From Ustulina deusta (Eukaryota > Ascomycota > Sordariomycetes > Xylariales > Xylariaceae): DNA of 64,000 bases. A program made the position numbers and the translations under genes. Shown here piece by piece: positions 33,003 through 45,563 of the stretch (its first letter is position 1; every line of letters begins with the position of its first letter). The DNA lies in contig JAJNNX010000001.1 of NCBI GenBank assembly GCA_023159155.1, positions 744,001 through 808,000 of the forward strand, given 5' to 3'. The notes beneath the pieces were generated by a model. The model made no database searches. It was not told where the DNA came from and saw nothing but the letters and a program-made list of their open reading frames with translations.

Positions 33003-35781
33003 CTATGAGGTCGAGACCGGCTGTGTTTCCGTTTTTCGGGCTCTGAGGTCCGTAGGACCCTGATCGTGAGAACCGCGAGTCTTGGCTGAGGTGGCACTGG
33101 CCAATCTTCCCAATGTCTCCGGTCTGGGGAACCCATCTGACCTGACTTCCGATTTAGCCACCGAATACGCCGGCCCGATGTGCAATAATCCCGTAATGAT
33201 ATTGCCTCGATCCAAGCTTCGGCTGCGATCCCTTCGCATGCTCGATGGCCGACGGTCGGTGGCGGTAGGAGCAGATAGAGCGGATGCGCGCCGCAGCAGT
33301 CTCAGCTCGACGTCTTCTGCCTCCTTCCGGTTGAGATCATCGCTGGGCAAGAGAACGGCACGGTCGAGCCCGTAGGGAAGACCGCGATGACGGCCGCGAA
33401 TCATCATGGCAACAATGACGAGCTTCCCGAGAACAGAAAATTGCGCCATGAGCGATGCATTGGTACCAGGGTACCCCAAACTCAGCCCCACAGTCCCATA
33501 AGCACTAACAAGTTCAAAAAGAACGGCGAACATGGAAATTTCCCCCGAGATAAGGCGAGGGCCTTCGGTAATGGTGAGAATGAAAAACCCGAGAAAGACG
33601 TACCACAAATCGAACGACAATTGGCGTCGTAGATGGGTACCTACGTAGGATATACTGGGCTGATTATCGTCAAAGTCGTCCGTCGTCTCGTATACGCCAA
33701 GTGATTGCTCCTCATACACGTTTGTCTTTCGAATCGAGATGGCCACGGGAAAGACGGAAATATACATCATGATCAAGTACGAAGTCTGCACCGCTGGGTG
33801 AACTTCAGCGAGATTGAGACATGAAAACCCAGCAGTTCTCGTCGATGCGGCTTGGAACCAACCGTCCAAGAATCGTATATTCAAGGGGAGCTCAGAAACC
33901 GCCCCACGACCGAGCTATATACAGAGTTAGCGAAATCAAAAATCATTCAAGATGGGGGGGACTCACGTCGAGAACAATGAATAATATTAAATCGATAGCG
34001 TTGAGGGCCACAAGAATGAAGAAGAGCCACCAGTTCGCATTTGAAGGGAAAAGTAACGTAAAACATCGTCGAGGGTGATCGAGAAGAAACCGAAGCTCTT
34101 CCCAAACACCCGAACCACGTGGCGCAATCAGTGACCCAACCCAAATCATGAAGCGCAGTGCGACAGGAAATCCAGTATTCCCCAGAATGACGAGGAAGGA
34201 CATGATGAGTAATGGGAACATCGCGGTGTTGAAAGAGTTCATGCTGTCTGGAGTTAATGTGAACCCAAGATCCATGAATGCGGAATTGGCTGTCCAGAAT
34301 CCCCACCATATTTGATTGATGCCAGATGCCTCTAAAATCGAATCATAGTAGGGATTGTTATGTACAATCCATGGGACCAAGGTGATGATTCCCAGAATAC
34401 TGTAACCCCAGAAATAAATCGTGAGAACGAGTGCAAGTGTTTTCAAAGAGCGGTATTCGATACCACCTAGTTCCTCTCTTTGGTCTTCGGTTAGATCAAC
34501 GAATTGTGAGTTTCGACCTATCGTCGGCTGCCAACTCAGATATGGCGGCATAGGATCCGCTTCTTTCCCCCGCGTTAAAACAGTCTTGATGCGAAGTAGA
34601 GGATTCGTACGGTCTTGAAGTATAGATGCTGTGTCCTTTCGAGGGAAACCTGATCCTGTTGTCCTCCATGGTCGGAACCTCAGGCCAGATTGGATGGCAT
34701 GTGCGGCTGCCTCTACATCATCTCCAACCCTTGTTGGTATGCTTGGTTCTTCCTTTCTGGGTTTATCAGGTTCTGCAATAGTAATGGTTTGTTGTCGTTC
34801 CCCGTACGGCAATGGTCGTTGTATCACCTGTCGTTGCTCCGTGCTTGATTTCCGTCGCCTGCGCGGGTTCTCTGGCTCCGCCTCAACCTCTCCCTCGAAC
34901 TCCTCAGGTAAAGCTCCCATATCGGCGTCTCGAGGCCCAGGAATCCTGAGTACGCTCTTGTCGGCTTTGCGTTGCTTTTCTAGGATAGCAATATGCTCGT
35001 CCTTCGGCCTTGGTTCGGGTAAGCGGGGGTCGTCATCATCCTCTACCGCATGACTTCTGCGCTCTTCGTTTGCAAATTTTATTTGGGGGTGGGCAGTTTG
35101 TTGCTCGTCCTCTGTAATTTTGTGCTCTGAGCCATCTTCCGATCCAGATGTATTCGCAAACGGATCCGGTTTCGGCTGTTCGTCGATCGAGTACTCCTCT
35201 AGGAGCACACCATCATTGGCCACTCGCCCCGGCATTCCTGTATCGCGTACAACATTGATGTTTCCGCCATTTATATTGCCTCTTTCAATCGTTGCCGCAT
35301 CTGGCCGGGATTTTGAACGTGATTGACTAAGGGGGACCCTTCGCAATCGAGACTCTCGAACGATATGCTGGAATCTCTTCTCGAACCAGTACAACCGAAG
35401 AAAAACCACAGAAGAGTTGATCGTAATTGGATTGGACAGAAGCGCACAGAAGTACATGACAAGTTGTTGGAAGGTGTTGAGCAGGTTTATATCTACAGTA
35501 TTCAAACCGGCCTGGGTATTGGCGCCCGCAGCAAAGGCGAGAGCATCGATGTAAGCCAGTTGACCACGGGCAGTGGCATATATAAGAACGGACCCTATGA
35601 TGGTCCATCCAATAATCCAAAAATCTATGAACAGGTTAGCAAGCGTTTTGAGAGAAACATGGTTTGATTTCGGGCTGAACTCACAGTGAATCGTGATAAA
35701 ATTGAAGTGAGGATGTCTTGAGATGAAAGCTGGGCGGAGAGCCTGAGCCCATCTCGTCAGGTGTTCGCGGACGTTGCCCAT
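33003..35781 (-). CDS. TRK1: TRK-type potassium transporter
   Basis: Plasma-membrane high-affinity K+ uptake carrier. Exons, in reading order, are 35781-35685, 35624-33967 and 33914-33003, for 888 residues. Splicing joins FNFITIH to YFWIIGWTIIGS, and FIVLD to LGRGAVSELP. The four pore loops are AAGANTQAGLNTVD (first), TANSAFMDLGFTLTP (second), AASTRTAGFSCLNL (third) and SAYGTVGLSLGYP (fourth), each with its selectivity glycine. Between the first two lies the long hydrophilic cytosolic loop of fungal TRK, about residues 140-400, rich in charged residues. The C-terminus after LGKLVIVAMMIRGRHRGLP is a cytosolic Arg/Ser tail. The ATG at 35781 is used; the frame extends three codons upstream only by a TTG. 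Confidence 0.93.
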
Positions 35782-36446
35782 GATAAGCAAGGATGGACCA
35801 GTTCGCCGATGGAAGCGTTATATAAAGGTATTGGGTGGGTTAAATGTAAGCAAAAGCCAGTGTTAAAGATCCAGGGCGCGATAGACCTGTCGCTTTAGGT
35901 CCTTGATACTAGCAAAGCGAGTCCAGAGCATCGTGTGTGATTAGAAGTTTCGGGCAAGCTGTAGGGCATTGGGTCAGCACAATATTTATAATTGGAGTAC
36001 CGAGAAAAATACACAATGCAGCCATTCCGGTAGCTTAGTGTCTATGTTTGCTGTTTGCGCGGAGAAAGCGAGTGTGAGCAAGGGCTGGGAGTACATAGCA
36101 AGGTCCAATGGGATAACTCGAAAAGGCATCAATTGAGGGGAGAACAATGGGGAGAGAACAAGTAGTCTGTCCAATTAATATGCCAGGCAAGTCAAGAACC
36201 TCGCCAGAAAAACAGAACTTGGATGACTCGCTTCAAGTAAGTTATGAAGCCGATGTTCCAGACTTGACTTATTATAAGAATAGGGGGACTCCCTCCCGAC
36301 GGCTCAACTTACTTAAGGGAGCGCTGGCATTGGCGGACAGGATTCAGAACGGCTAGAACACGGGAAGGACGAGCGGGTTGATGAAAAGCGAACAAATGGG
36401 AAAACGAAGATGTGTCTACAGACCTGGTTGGTTGAATTGGACTGTA

Positions 36447-36472
36447 TCTTGGTCAGTTGGTCAGTTGGTCAG
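36447..36472. repeat. Short GGTCAGTT tandem repeat
   Basis: Three consecutive GGTCAGTT units in the gene-free stretch. An ordinary microsatellite. Confidence 0.7.
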
Positions 36473-38399
36473 TTCTCGAGTAGTGTAGGAATTTGGAGCG
36501 TAATGCAAATATCGGAGGAGATAGAGTTGCATGTGGATGCAGTGATGATAAAAGAGTTCTATGGCAGTTGGCCCACATTTTTGCGCAGCGCGCATGAGGT
36601 ACCGGACTGTAGGGTACCGTAAGGACCGAAGGTTTTGTTGTATTGGCACAAATGTACAAGGGTATCCTGGTCTGAAGTTGTGCAGGACAGACCGGTCTGG
36701 TATGGCTGGCGCTGGTATGGGTCTCGACTCTGGAGCCAAACAATGGAAGGCCCTTTTGCACCAGGCTCGGTAGCTCCAGCCTGCCTCCAGCGAAGGAAAT
36801 AATAGAGCTAATTGGGCCAAAGCTGAGTGTCCCGGCACCTCCAAATTACATATGCATGCACAGTACCTCCCATGTTATCCTAAATCTTCAATGACACTAC
36901 CTTACACTACCTATCTACCACCTACCTACTACCTACCACTAGTAGTAGGTAGTATATTGGCAGACAAGAATATCTCAACTTGGAATTATCGAGACGAGGT
37001 AGGGAGGATAGTCCTGCCCAGCAGTTAACGACCTACATACGTAAGCAGCACTATCCAGTCCAATATTTCCACGTGTCAATGACTAAAAGCCTGTATCCTG
37101 CCCAGGGACCTAATTTTGAGTAATTATCCCGTACGAAACGCCGAATCTATACTAGCATACCTAGTGTATCTACACTCCTGTTTCCCTTGGTGCGTCGACT
37201 TCCCCATGCCTGTAGTAGCTAAGACCAATTCGCAGTGCACACGTCGTGTATGGGGAGGTAGGTACCTACACTAAGCCCCAACTCCCAGCGGCCGGACTTC
37301 CCGCCACTGACCCTGGTGCACCTAGTGGAGGTAGAGGCTTACTGAATATAGTAAAGAGAAGTACCTAGAGTTGATTAACTGTTAGTGTCACCGATCAATT
37401 CGGAAGAGATGTACAATGTATCTTACTGGAGGATCAGCACCTCAACAAGGGCGTGGTAGTGGTGTTGGCGTTTGTGGATTCAATTGTGGCTGTGGTTTCG
37501 TAGCGCAGCCAACTATCTATGCTGCACAGCTACCTAGTATCTGCACTGCTAGCTATATAATGTATACCGAGGTGGTTTTATCAAATGCTTATGCGCGCGT
37601 TAAGAACATAGGCTATACATAGGTACATACATGTTGGAGGTGCAAAAAGTTTAAATACCTAGAGCGCAAGGCGTGTCGTTAGTATCCACACGTGTGCTTG
37701 GCTTAGTATTGCATTATTAGTAGTCAAGCTGATAGGCCGCGTAAGGATGCAATGCAGGTCATCATCAGTCGATCTTCTTCATGTACCATAGATGCACAAC
37801 GGGTTGGGATCTATCTACCTATCTACCTCCAATCTAGTATAGCATAATACTAACCCTCGGCACGACAACTTCTTTCCCAGTCTCCAACGCGGCTGCCCTG
37901 ATTGCCGTGTTGGTTGCCGTTACGCAGCAAGGTTTGGTCACCTGTTGACCACTTCCCTCTACTCCAATACACTATAGTATACACTCCAATGCCTCCATAG
38001 CCTATCAGAGCCTCCCGGGGATTGGGGGAGAGAAGAAGCAATGTGCACAAACACCATGGTTGGAGCTATTGTTGGAGGTTTACGGAGCCTTCCGGTCTCT
38101 TATCTTGAGATGGACAGGAAAGGAAAGAGTTCAAGTTGTACAAGGGGCCCATTGGCTTCATTACCTAAAGTACCTATACAATGATGCCAAGGTAGGTATC
38201 TGCAGGAGGGTAGGGAGAAGTGCCGTGCCGTGTCAAGCAAATCTTGCATCTTTCGGGTGTAACATACAATGTACGGATATAAGTACTAGGAACTGTACCT
38301 ACACTTCTGCTGCTGCGGATAGGTTACATAAGGAGGTAGGTAGGTAGATGCACGGTGCACACTCAGCTCCCTACCCCGACCGATAGATACAGACATTAC

Positions 38400-38540
38400 G
38401 CATAGTAGATAGTAGGTACACTACCTACCTATGTACCTAGTACATACTATTTTGCGCTGTACCCTACCTACTGCAGCATGTATTGAAATTGGTTAGGGTA
38501 CCTACTAGTGTACCTAGGTAGGTCGCCAGGAGTCTACCTT
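38400..38540. repeat. Cluster of CTACCTA / TACCTAGGTA palindromes
   Basis: Within 140 bases the motifs CTACCTACC, GTACCTAG, TACTAGTGTACC and CCTAGGTAGG recur on both strands and can fold on each other. It is the densest example of a motif found in many spacers of the window. Confidence 0.65.
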
Positions 38541-39149
38541 GGCGGTAGTGTACATAGCTACCTTGTGTAGGTAGATAGGAACCGCAGCGCACGCAACGTC
38601 CTCAACTGATGATGTCATTAGAAACGTTACTATATCCATTCAAAAGTTTCTTCTCACTTTACCTCGGTGAGAGCTACGGCAAAAGGACTAGCGAGAACTG
38701 AAGCTACCTAGGTATACAGAATATTCGCGTTAAGCGCCACTTCTCAACAATTTTATGCTCATTCAACTTTTATAAAACTACCTCTTTTCGACGCACGTCC
38801 TTGGGCAAACCGACCCCAGCATCTCCCCATGTCTTGGTATCGACGGTTCTGATAGGACATCGCATGTAGTATTGGAAAATACATAAGACAATTAATGCCA
38901 CACCGCCAACAATTGATCGATCTTGATACTATAATTATCTGCAAGGGGTCCACGATTCTTATCACCAAATCATGAGAGATACCCTACAACATCAGCGGTG
39001 AAATATTCTTTACGCCAGGTTGCACATGCATTCCCTATCAATTGGTTGCATCCCGCGAGACGGCCCGGCAGCGATAAGAAATACTCGGTGTCATATTAAT
39101 CAACCGCAGGCTCTCTTCGTGGACCTTCTATGTGAAACATCTGTATGCG

Positions 39150-41686
39150 TTATCGTTGATCCTTGAGTCTCTGTTTCTCTCTTTGAATCTTTTTGAAGAA
39201 GGCGTTCTGCTGTGGTTTCTTCTTGAGCGTCTTGTTCATGCTCTTCTTTTGCTCAACATACGCCATGTCCTGCCCTCCGCTGAGCTCGCCCAATGTCCCA
39301 GCCGTACGCCTTACACGCCTCTTCTTCGAGGCTGTGTAGAAAAGATCATCTGTATCTTCCGCAAGCTCGCTTTGCTTCTTTTCTGCATCAACGAGCAGCT
39401 TCTGGAGAAGTTCACGACGTTCTCGCGGTGTACTATACGCCAATCCTTCCATTTTATCCATTCCTGCCAATTGTGTGATCACCTTGAATGAATAACCCTG
39501 GTCAACTAAAAAAGCCTGTCTTTTCGTAGAATAATACATTTCGGCTGTGTCTTTCGACACTAGTGAGTAAAAGAACGCGTTGAACCCTTCGTCTGATCTT
39601 CGCTTTGCCCGGAGAATGCGGCCCAGCCGTTGAGCTTCTTGACGTCTTGATCCATAATGGGAAGAGATCTGTATTAAGCATGTGGCTTCAGGTAAGTCTA
39701 GAGATGTATCGCCAATCTTCGAGAGAAAAACGGTTCTGATGGCCGGGTTATGCATGAAATTGTCCAAGATCTGCATGCGCTCCGTGTTGCCTGTTGAGCC
39801 ACAAATATAAGACTTATTGAGAGCTAAAGCAACAGCCTGGAGCGCGTAGACGTTGTCCGAAAACACAATAATCTTGTCTCCGCGTCGTTCGTGATAATCT
39901 ATGAGGAACTGGCATGCTTGAATTTTGCGTGGGTTCATCACGTAGAGATTGGCCTTGAGACTGCGGTCTTGTGTCCGCAGATATTCATCATAGAATTCTG
40001 TCGTCATGGGGCACCACACCTCAGCGCATTGGACTTTTGCAATATGGCCTTGTTCTGAAAGTTCCATCCAGTTAGCCTCAAACAACTTCGGTCCAATAAG
40101 GAAGTTAAGGTCTTGGATCTTGTCGTCTTCTCTTAGTAACGTCGCAGTCAATCCCAGTTTTGCATGACTCTTGATGGAATGGGACACTTTTCGGAAGATC
40201 TGCGCGGGGACCACGTGGACCTCGTCGAGGAGCATCAGACCCCATTCTCGCCCTGTCAAGAAGTCCATCATCTTTTGCGAGTCGTACGCTCGCTTGCCGG
40301 ACTGAGTGACCATTGGATAGGTCGTGACGATAATGCCAGTGTTCCCGGGAAACTTTGACTTGCTATCAGCTGTAAAAACAGCAATGTCTTCTGGCCGTAT
40401 ATTTGACCATTTCAAAAACTCCTGACGCCACTGATGCGCCGACATCGTGCTTGTACAAAGCACGATGCAACCTTTCTTGATGGTGCATGCAGCAGTAATG
40501 CCGACCAGGGTCTTGCCTGCACCACAGGGCAAAACGATAATGCCACTTTTAGCTCGTCCATTGCCAAACATTTTACTGAGGCTCTTCTCTTGATAGCTTC
40601 TGATTTGAGTCGCGGGCCTAAGATCGATCTCCAGGTTTGCGTTTCGGTCGTCATTCCGAAAATCATACTCTTCGAGCATGGGAAACTGAATCTCAAGGCA
40701 ACGCTTTTGGACGGTTTCCACGCAAGTATCGGGAATTTCGAAAGCATGTACGGCTTCCTGATTATCATCATCATCATCCTCCCGCAAAGCGTCAAAAGGA
40801 TTCTCTGGCTGCGTCTTTTCGGCGGTTTCTGGTTGTTGGTGTTCGCCTTGTTGCAGCTGGGCTTGTTTGACGCCAGCCGCATTTGAAGTTCCAGGAATAA
40901 CAAGGCCGCCCATAGACGGAGCATTGGTGACCGTTTCAGTACCTTGGACTCGGCATGGGCCTATTATATGGTCTTTTAGTAGCTTCTGCAGGACTTCGGG
41001 ATCATTGCTTTCGACGAAATATTTCGTGTCTTTGATAACTAATTTCACCTTCCCGTAACTCGAAGCGCAGCTTCGGATGAAGCCGATAATAGAGGGGGGT
41101 AGTGGCGTCTTCGAGAAACGGTCGAGGGTATTCACTATATCCTGAGGCAACAACCCAACTGAAACCGCAGCGTAAAGGCTATGCGGTGTCAAGGAATATT
41201 CATGTAAGAAGGTCGGGCGGGACACTGGCTCAGCGATCGTGATGAGGAAATCTTTCGCTTGTTCGGCAAGCGGGTTGAAGTTCTCGAGAATGATACGGCC
41301 GCGCAGCGGATCGATCCAGATAGGGCGACTCTTGTAGTCAGGTTTTAGAGGGAGGTAGGAAAAGTCGCGTTTGCCGTTATCCCCAAAGTATCGCGAGGCA
41401 CTGTCAATGGGGCCGCGCCTGGTCTTGTCCTGGTATGCGGCAAGTGTGAAACGATCAACCGCCTTCTGGATATTCTCGTCATCTTCGGCTGGCTCTACAG
41501 GAGAACCCGGGTCATCGTCGCTATCGATGTCTCGAGGCGTGGAGGGCCCAGGGGTTGAGGAGGCAGACGCCCTCCCGGACTTGGCAGCACCGGTGACGGC
41601 TTCAAGGGGAAGTCAGTACCATCAGCATATTCTGAGATACACGAGCACGACAGCTTACTTGCAGAAGCCTTTCTCTTAGGCGCCAT
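39150..41686 (-). CDS. SSL2: TFIIH helicase XPB/Ssl2
   Basis: 3'-5' DNA translocase of TFIIH, needed for promoter opening and nucleotide excision repair. Exons, in reading order, are 41686-41659 and 41599-39150, for 825 residues. The first exon codes only MAPKRKASA plus one base. Visible motifs are the damage-recognition-type N-terminal domain ([20 protein letters not shown]), Walker A in [15 protein letters not shown] (about residue 370), DEVH in [15 protein letters not shown] (about 469), and [20 protein letters not shown] with the RED motif. Motif VI is [15 protein letters not shown]. The C-terminus is Lys-rich, as in other fungal copies. It is divergent from PUS7 across a 0.7 kb promoter region. 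Confidence 0.95.
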
Positions 41687-42417
41687 CACTTCCAGCAGGC
41701 ACACGATTAAAATGTTGTGCTCGGGAGGCGAAGGTGTCTGAAGAGGCAAAGCTACGTGTAGGTTGTTCGCGAAAGGATAATAAAGAACCTGGAATGAAGT
41801 AGAAACCCTTGGGCAATTATGTACCTACTTAAGGACCTAGGTACTTCATAGTTAGAGGTAGGTGGAGCCTAAAAACCAGTGAGAGAAGTAGGTAAGTAAG
41901 TACCTACCACCAATGAGGATGCTGTGTCCACTTTTCCTTCAATGATTCTACCGGTACCCACCAAATCTGCTGCCCCAGTTTCGCCTTAGGTATCTCTCGC
42001 GGGGGGATTTTGGTATACCGCCTTCCTAAATTAATTTTCATGGCTATACACCGCTTTTACCTGCCACTTTTCTGCCGGCACATTCATGTAATTTTCCCTA
42101 CACCTCAAACACCAACCCCACCAAGGGAGGAACACATAGGCTACCTACCTGCTACTTGAGTGAGCGAAGGCCCGTTCATGCAGGAAATAGGTGGCCAGAG
42201 TCCATGTCTCTCGCTATTACTTTATTTTCAATGACTTAGATCCACCTAGCCACACAGGCGTTGCCCACTCCCCCCGGTAACAATCTTTCTCAAACCCGTT
42301 AGGTGTGACAATATCTAATCCAAACGTCCGCCTGCCCTTCACTAGCATTCAAGCCTGATTCCTGGCGTTGAGGGTTCATATTTATTCTTTCTCCTGATAC
42401 GTCATCCTTCGCCGACG
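41687..42417. promoter_or_regulatory. Divergent promoter region of SSL2 and PUS7
   Basis: About 730 bases between two start codons on opposite strands. Contains TACCTACTTAAGGACCTAGGTAC near 41820-41845 and repeats of GTAGGTAAGTAAGTACC near 41887-41905. No TATA box stands out and no gene is seen. Confidence 0.5.
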
Positions 42418-45400
42418 ATGGCGACGCACACGGCTATGGCGCAAGGCAGTGACGCCTCGATGAGAAGCTCGCTCGAGCGGCATCTTGGCATTCTGCACTT
42501 TGTTTCTACCAAGGAGCACGGCTGGTCCGGCCAATCTCGTACCAGGTAGGTCCCGGTCCCAGTTTTACGTGTCTCGAATGTAAATACATAAATGCATTCT
42601 TCACCAGGCGTCAACCTTATCCACCCGTGGATTTGGGCAGCTAAGCCGGCTTCCCTCTACATCGAAGGATGAGATACTGATTGCAACTAGGTATACCGAC
42701 TTTCAAGTCAACGAAATCACGAAAGATGGCGAGGTAGTTCACCTAAATGAGTTTCATAGCAATTCCCGAGAGTTAGCACGGGCTGCAAGCCAAAGTGCTA
42801 CCACGCCATTCAGCACCCAAAAACCGTCGCAGTCTGATGAGCCAAAGAACACAGTTAGTAAAGACAACAGTGTTGTCAAGAGTGAAGAGCGTGCAATTAG
42901 AGAAATAACAAGCACTCCGGTTGAAGAGCCGCCTAAGGACAGCATTACCGAGTCGGATAAGAATGCTTTGGTGGATCTCGTCGGCGAGACAACAGCAGAC
43001 GAATTGATTGTCTTCTATGCAAAAATCTCCCGGAGTTCAAAAGCAGCTCCCAAGGGTACAGGAGACGTCAGTATTCCTACTATCAGAGACAAGTCTCAAA
43101 GATCCCGCGTTCATGGAGTAAGTTGACCTAGTTAAATCTACAGCTCAAACAATTAATATATAGAAGGAAATTCGGCGCATATTCGGCGGTAAAATTGAAA
43201 CTACTACCGGCCCTGATGACTCTATTAAAGCTACAGCTTCACGTGGAGCCAGCAGGCAACGAGGTAATAGATCAGCGGACGCTGGTGCTCGGAACAGCCG
43301 TCAGAACCTTGCTCAGGGCAGCAGTGGTCCCTATCTCCATTTCTCTCTTTACAAGGAGAATAAAGACACAATGGATGCACTCAACCACATGGCAAAGACC
43401 CTCAGAATTCATCCAAAGGCGTTTGGAGCTGCGGGGACTAAGGATCGCCGAGCTGTTACCGTCCAACGCGTGAGCATCAAAGGCCGCAGTCCTAACTCGC
43501 TTATTGCCGTCAACGAGCGAATCAACAATATCAAAATAGGTGACTTCAAGTATGAGCAAGATCCTATTCGACTAAATGATCATGATGGAAATGAGTTCGT
43601 CATTGTACTGAAGAATTGCGTATTTAGCGGCACTGAAAATTTGAGCTTTGAAGAAAAGCTCAATGTGGCGAAGTCGACTATTGACTCAGCTCTGACACAA
43701 GTTATTCAACATGGCTTTATCAATTACTATGGAACCCAAAGATTTGGCACACATCAGATTGGTACTCAAGAAGTTGGTATGAAAATCCTGCAGTCAGATT
43801 TTGCTGGTGCAATTCAAGCCCTCCTATCATATGACCCTCTCCTACTCCATGGCTCACAGGACCAAGACCATGCCAAAGGGCCTCACAAGGAGGATATCAG
43901 CCGTGCTCGAGCTTGCTCGACATTCTTAGAAACCAAAAACTCCAGTGCGGCGCTTAACTGCCTCCCGCCGCGCTGCCACGTCGAGAAGACTCTGATTCAA
44001 CATCTCGGCAAAAGCCCGACCGACTTCGTTGGCGCACTCATGTCTATCAATCGCTCTATGCGCACTATGTATGGCCATGCATATCAGTCTCTTGTTTGGA
44101 ACTTTGTTGCTAGCAAACGATGGGAACGATTTGGGGCCCATGTTATCAATGGTGATCTTGTTCTGGTCAAATCCAAGTCGGCTGCTACACGACGTGCAAA
44201 TGATGATGAAAGGGATACAGAAGGTTCTGCATTATGGGAAGAAGATATCTCTACAAGCCGAAGTTATGGTCTCGTGCCTCATGCCATCACTGAGGATGAT
44301 CTTCAGGACAGAAAATACTCGATTTATGACGTCGTCTTACCCTCTCCAGGTTGGGATGTTGTCTACCCACCGAATGAGATTGGGGACTTTTATGCCGAGT
44401 TCATGGGTAAGCCTGAGAATGGCGGCTTAGATCCCTATGACATGCGTCGACGGCAGCGAGATTTCAGTCTTCCGGGTTCCTATCGGAAATTGATGGGCAA
44501 GCTCAAGAGAGTCCCAACGGCATCAGTGCAAGCATACTCCAATGATCTCGAGCAGCTTGTACCGACGGACCTAGATATCATCCGATCTCGCAAAGCGAAG
44601 GAAGCGGCAGAACGTGGTGCCCGTGAACAAAGCGCTGCCACATCATGGCATACATTCACACAAAATGTCCATCAGAATGAGCTAGAGCAGTCTAAAGCGA
44701 GAGTAGCTCACCGCGAAGCTGAGGATCCGGCGCCACCGGCACGTATAAATGATACATGGGTTCAGACATCAGTGGATGGTAGCAATAAACGCATTAGGAT
44801 TGCAAAACATACCGACGTATATGAAAATGAAGCCGGGCCTATAGATATGGATAGCGGAGATCCAATGCAAGTGGAGAAAGGGATACAAGGCGACAAACCA
44901 ACAGAGCGGGCTGTGAATGCAGCTATAGTTAATCATCAAGACGTAATCGATGAAGCACAAGACCAGCACCTGCAATTGGCCCCCAACCACCTTGGTTCCT
45001 CCGTCATTGCAGCAGTAACAGCACAGGTGCGAGCCATCAAAAACAGTTTTCTCAAAGCGATCCATCAAGTGATGGCCTTTCTCGGAATAATTGCTAACAG
45101 AACCTCTACGAAGCCCACAAACGATGAGCCCCAGTCGCAGCCACATGGAGAATCACCACAACCGCCATCAACTAATGGCGTAGCAACAACCGCAATCCCG
45201 ATCTCACAAACAACATCCACGCCCAACTCCCCTCAACTGGATACCGACACTGATTCAGGTCAAGTTGCCTTAATACCCCAATTGTCAAGTGGTGCCCAAG
45301 GGTTGCAGTCAGACCCTACCCCGGAGGATCCTACTCCCATCGTAGTCACAGACAAGGTTGAACCTGCCAAGACCGGTACAACTGTTCCTACTGACTCTAC

Positions 45401-45563
45401 CAACACCAACAAGATTGCTGTTATCCTGCGCTTTGCTCTCGACACAAGTCAATACGCGACGGTTGTAATACGCGAGTTGCAGGGGGCACCTGCAGTGAAC
45501 AATAACCTCACCCAAGCCGTAAGGGGCCTGACCCCAGGTGAAAGTCTTGCCGACTCTACTTAG
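42418..45563 (+). CDS. PUS7: tRNA/mRNA pseudouridine synthase Pus7 (TruD family)
   Basis: Makes pseudouridine in tRNA and other RNAs. Exons 42418-42545, 42691-43117 and 43164-45563 give 984 residues. The N-terminus reads HLGILHFVSTKEHGW, then YTDFQVNEIT across intron 1. The catalytic Asp sits in GAAGTKDRRAVTVQR (about residue 278). Further TruD motifs are FINYYGTQRFGTHQIGTQEV (about 370) and SLVWNFVASKR. The core ends near LPGSYRKLMGKLKRVP. A poorly conserved stretch rich in Ser, Thr, Pro and Gln (about residues 730-930) separates it from a C-terminal strand KIAVILRFALDTSQYATVVI typical of Pus7. At 984 residues it is clearly longer than yeast Pus7 (676); nearly all the excess is the two disordered inserts. 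Confidence 0.92.

Larger units (their letters stand above)
35782..39149. other. Long gene-free stretch rich in CTACCTA motifs
   Basis: About 3.4 kb holding the TRK promoter and the 3' side of XPB. Simple motifs abound: three TTGGTCAG units at 36447-36472, CTACCTACC clusters at 36890-36950, 37805-37825 and 38405-38525, and many GGTACCTA. Short frames occur but none resembles a protein family or has splice structure. It could hold a non-coding RNA, which sequence alone does not show. Confidence 0.65.

Noticed and set aside
35782..35790. Three-codon extension of TRK to a TTG
   Set aside because: TTG is not a usual nuclear start in fungi, and the ATG at 35781 fits.
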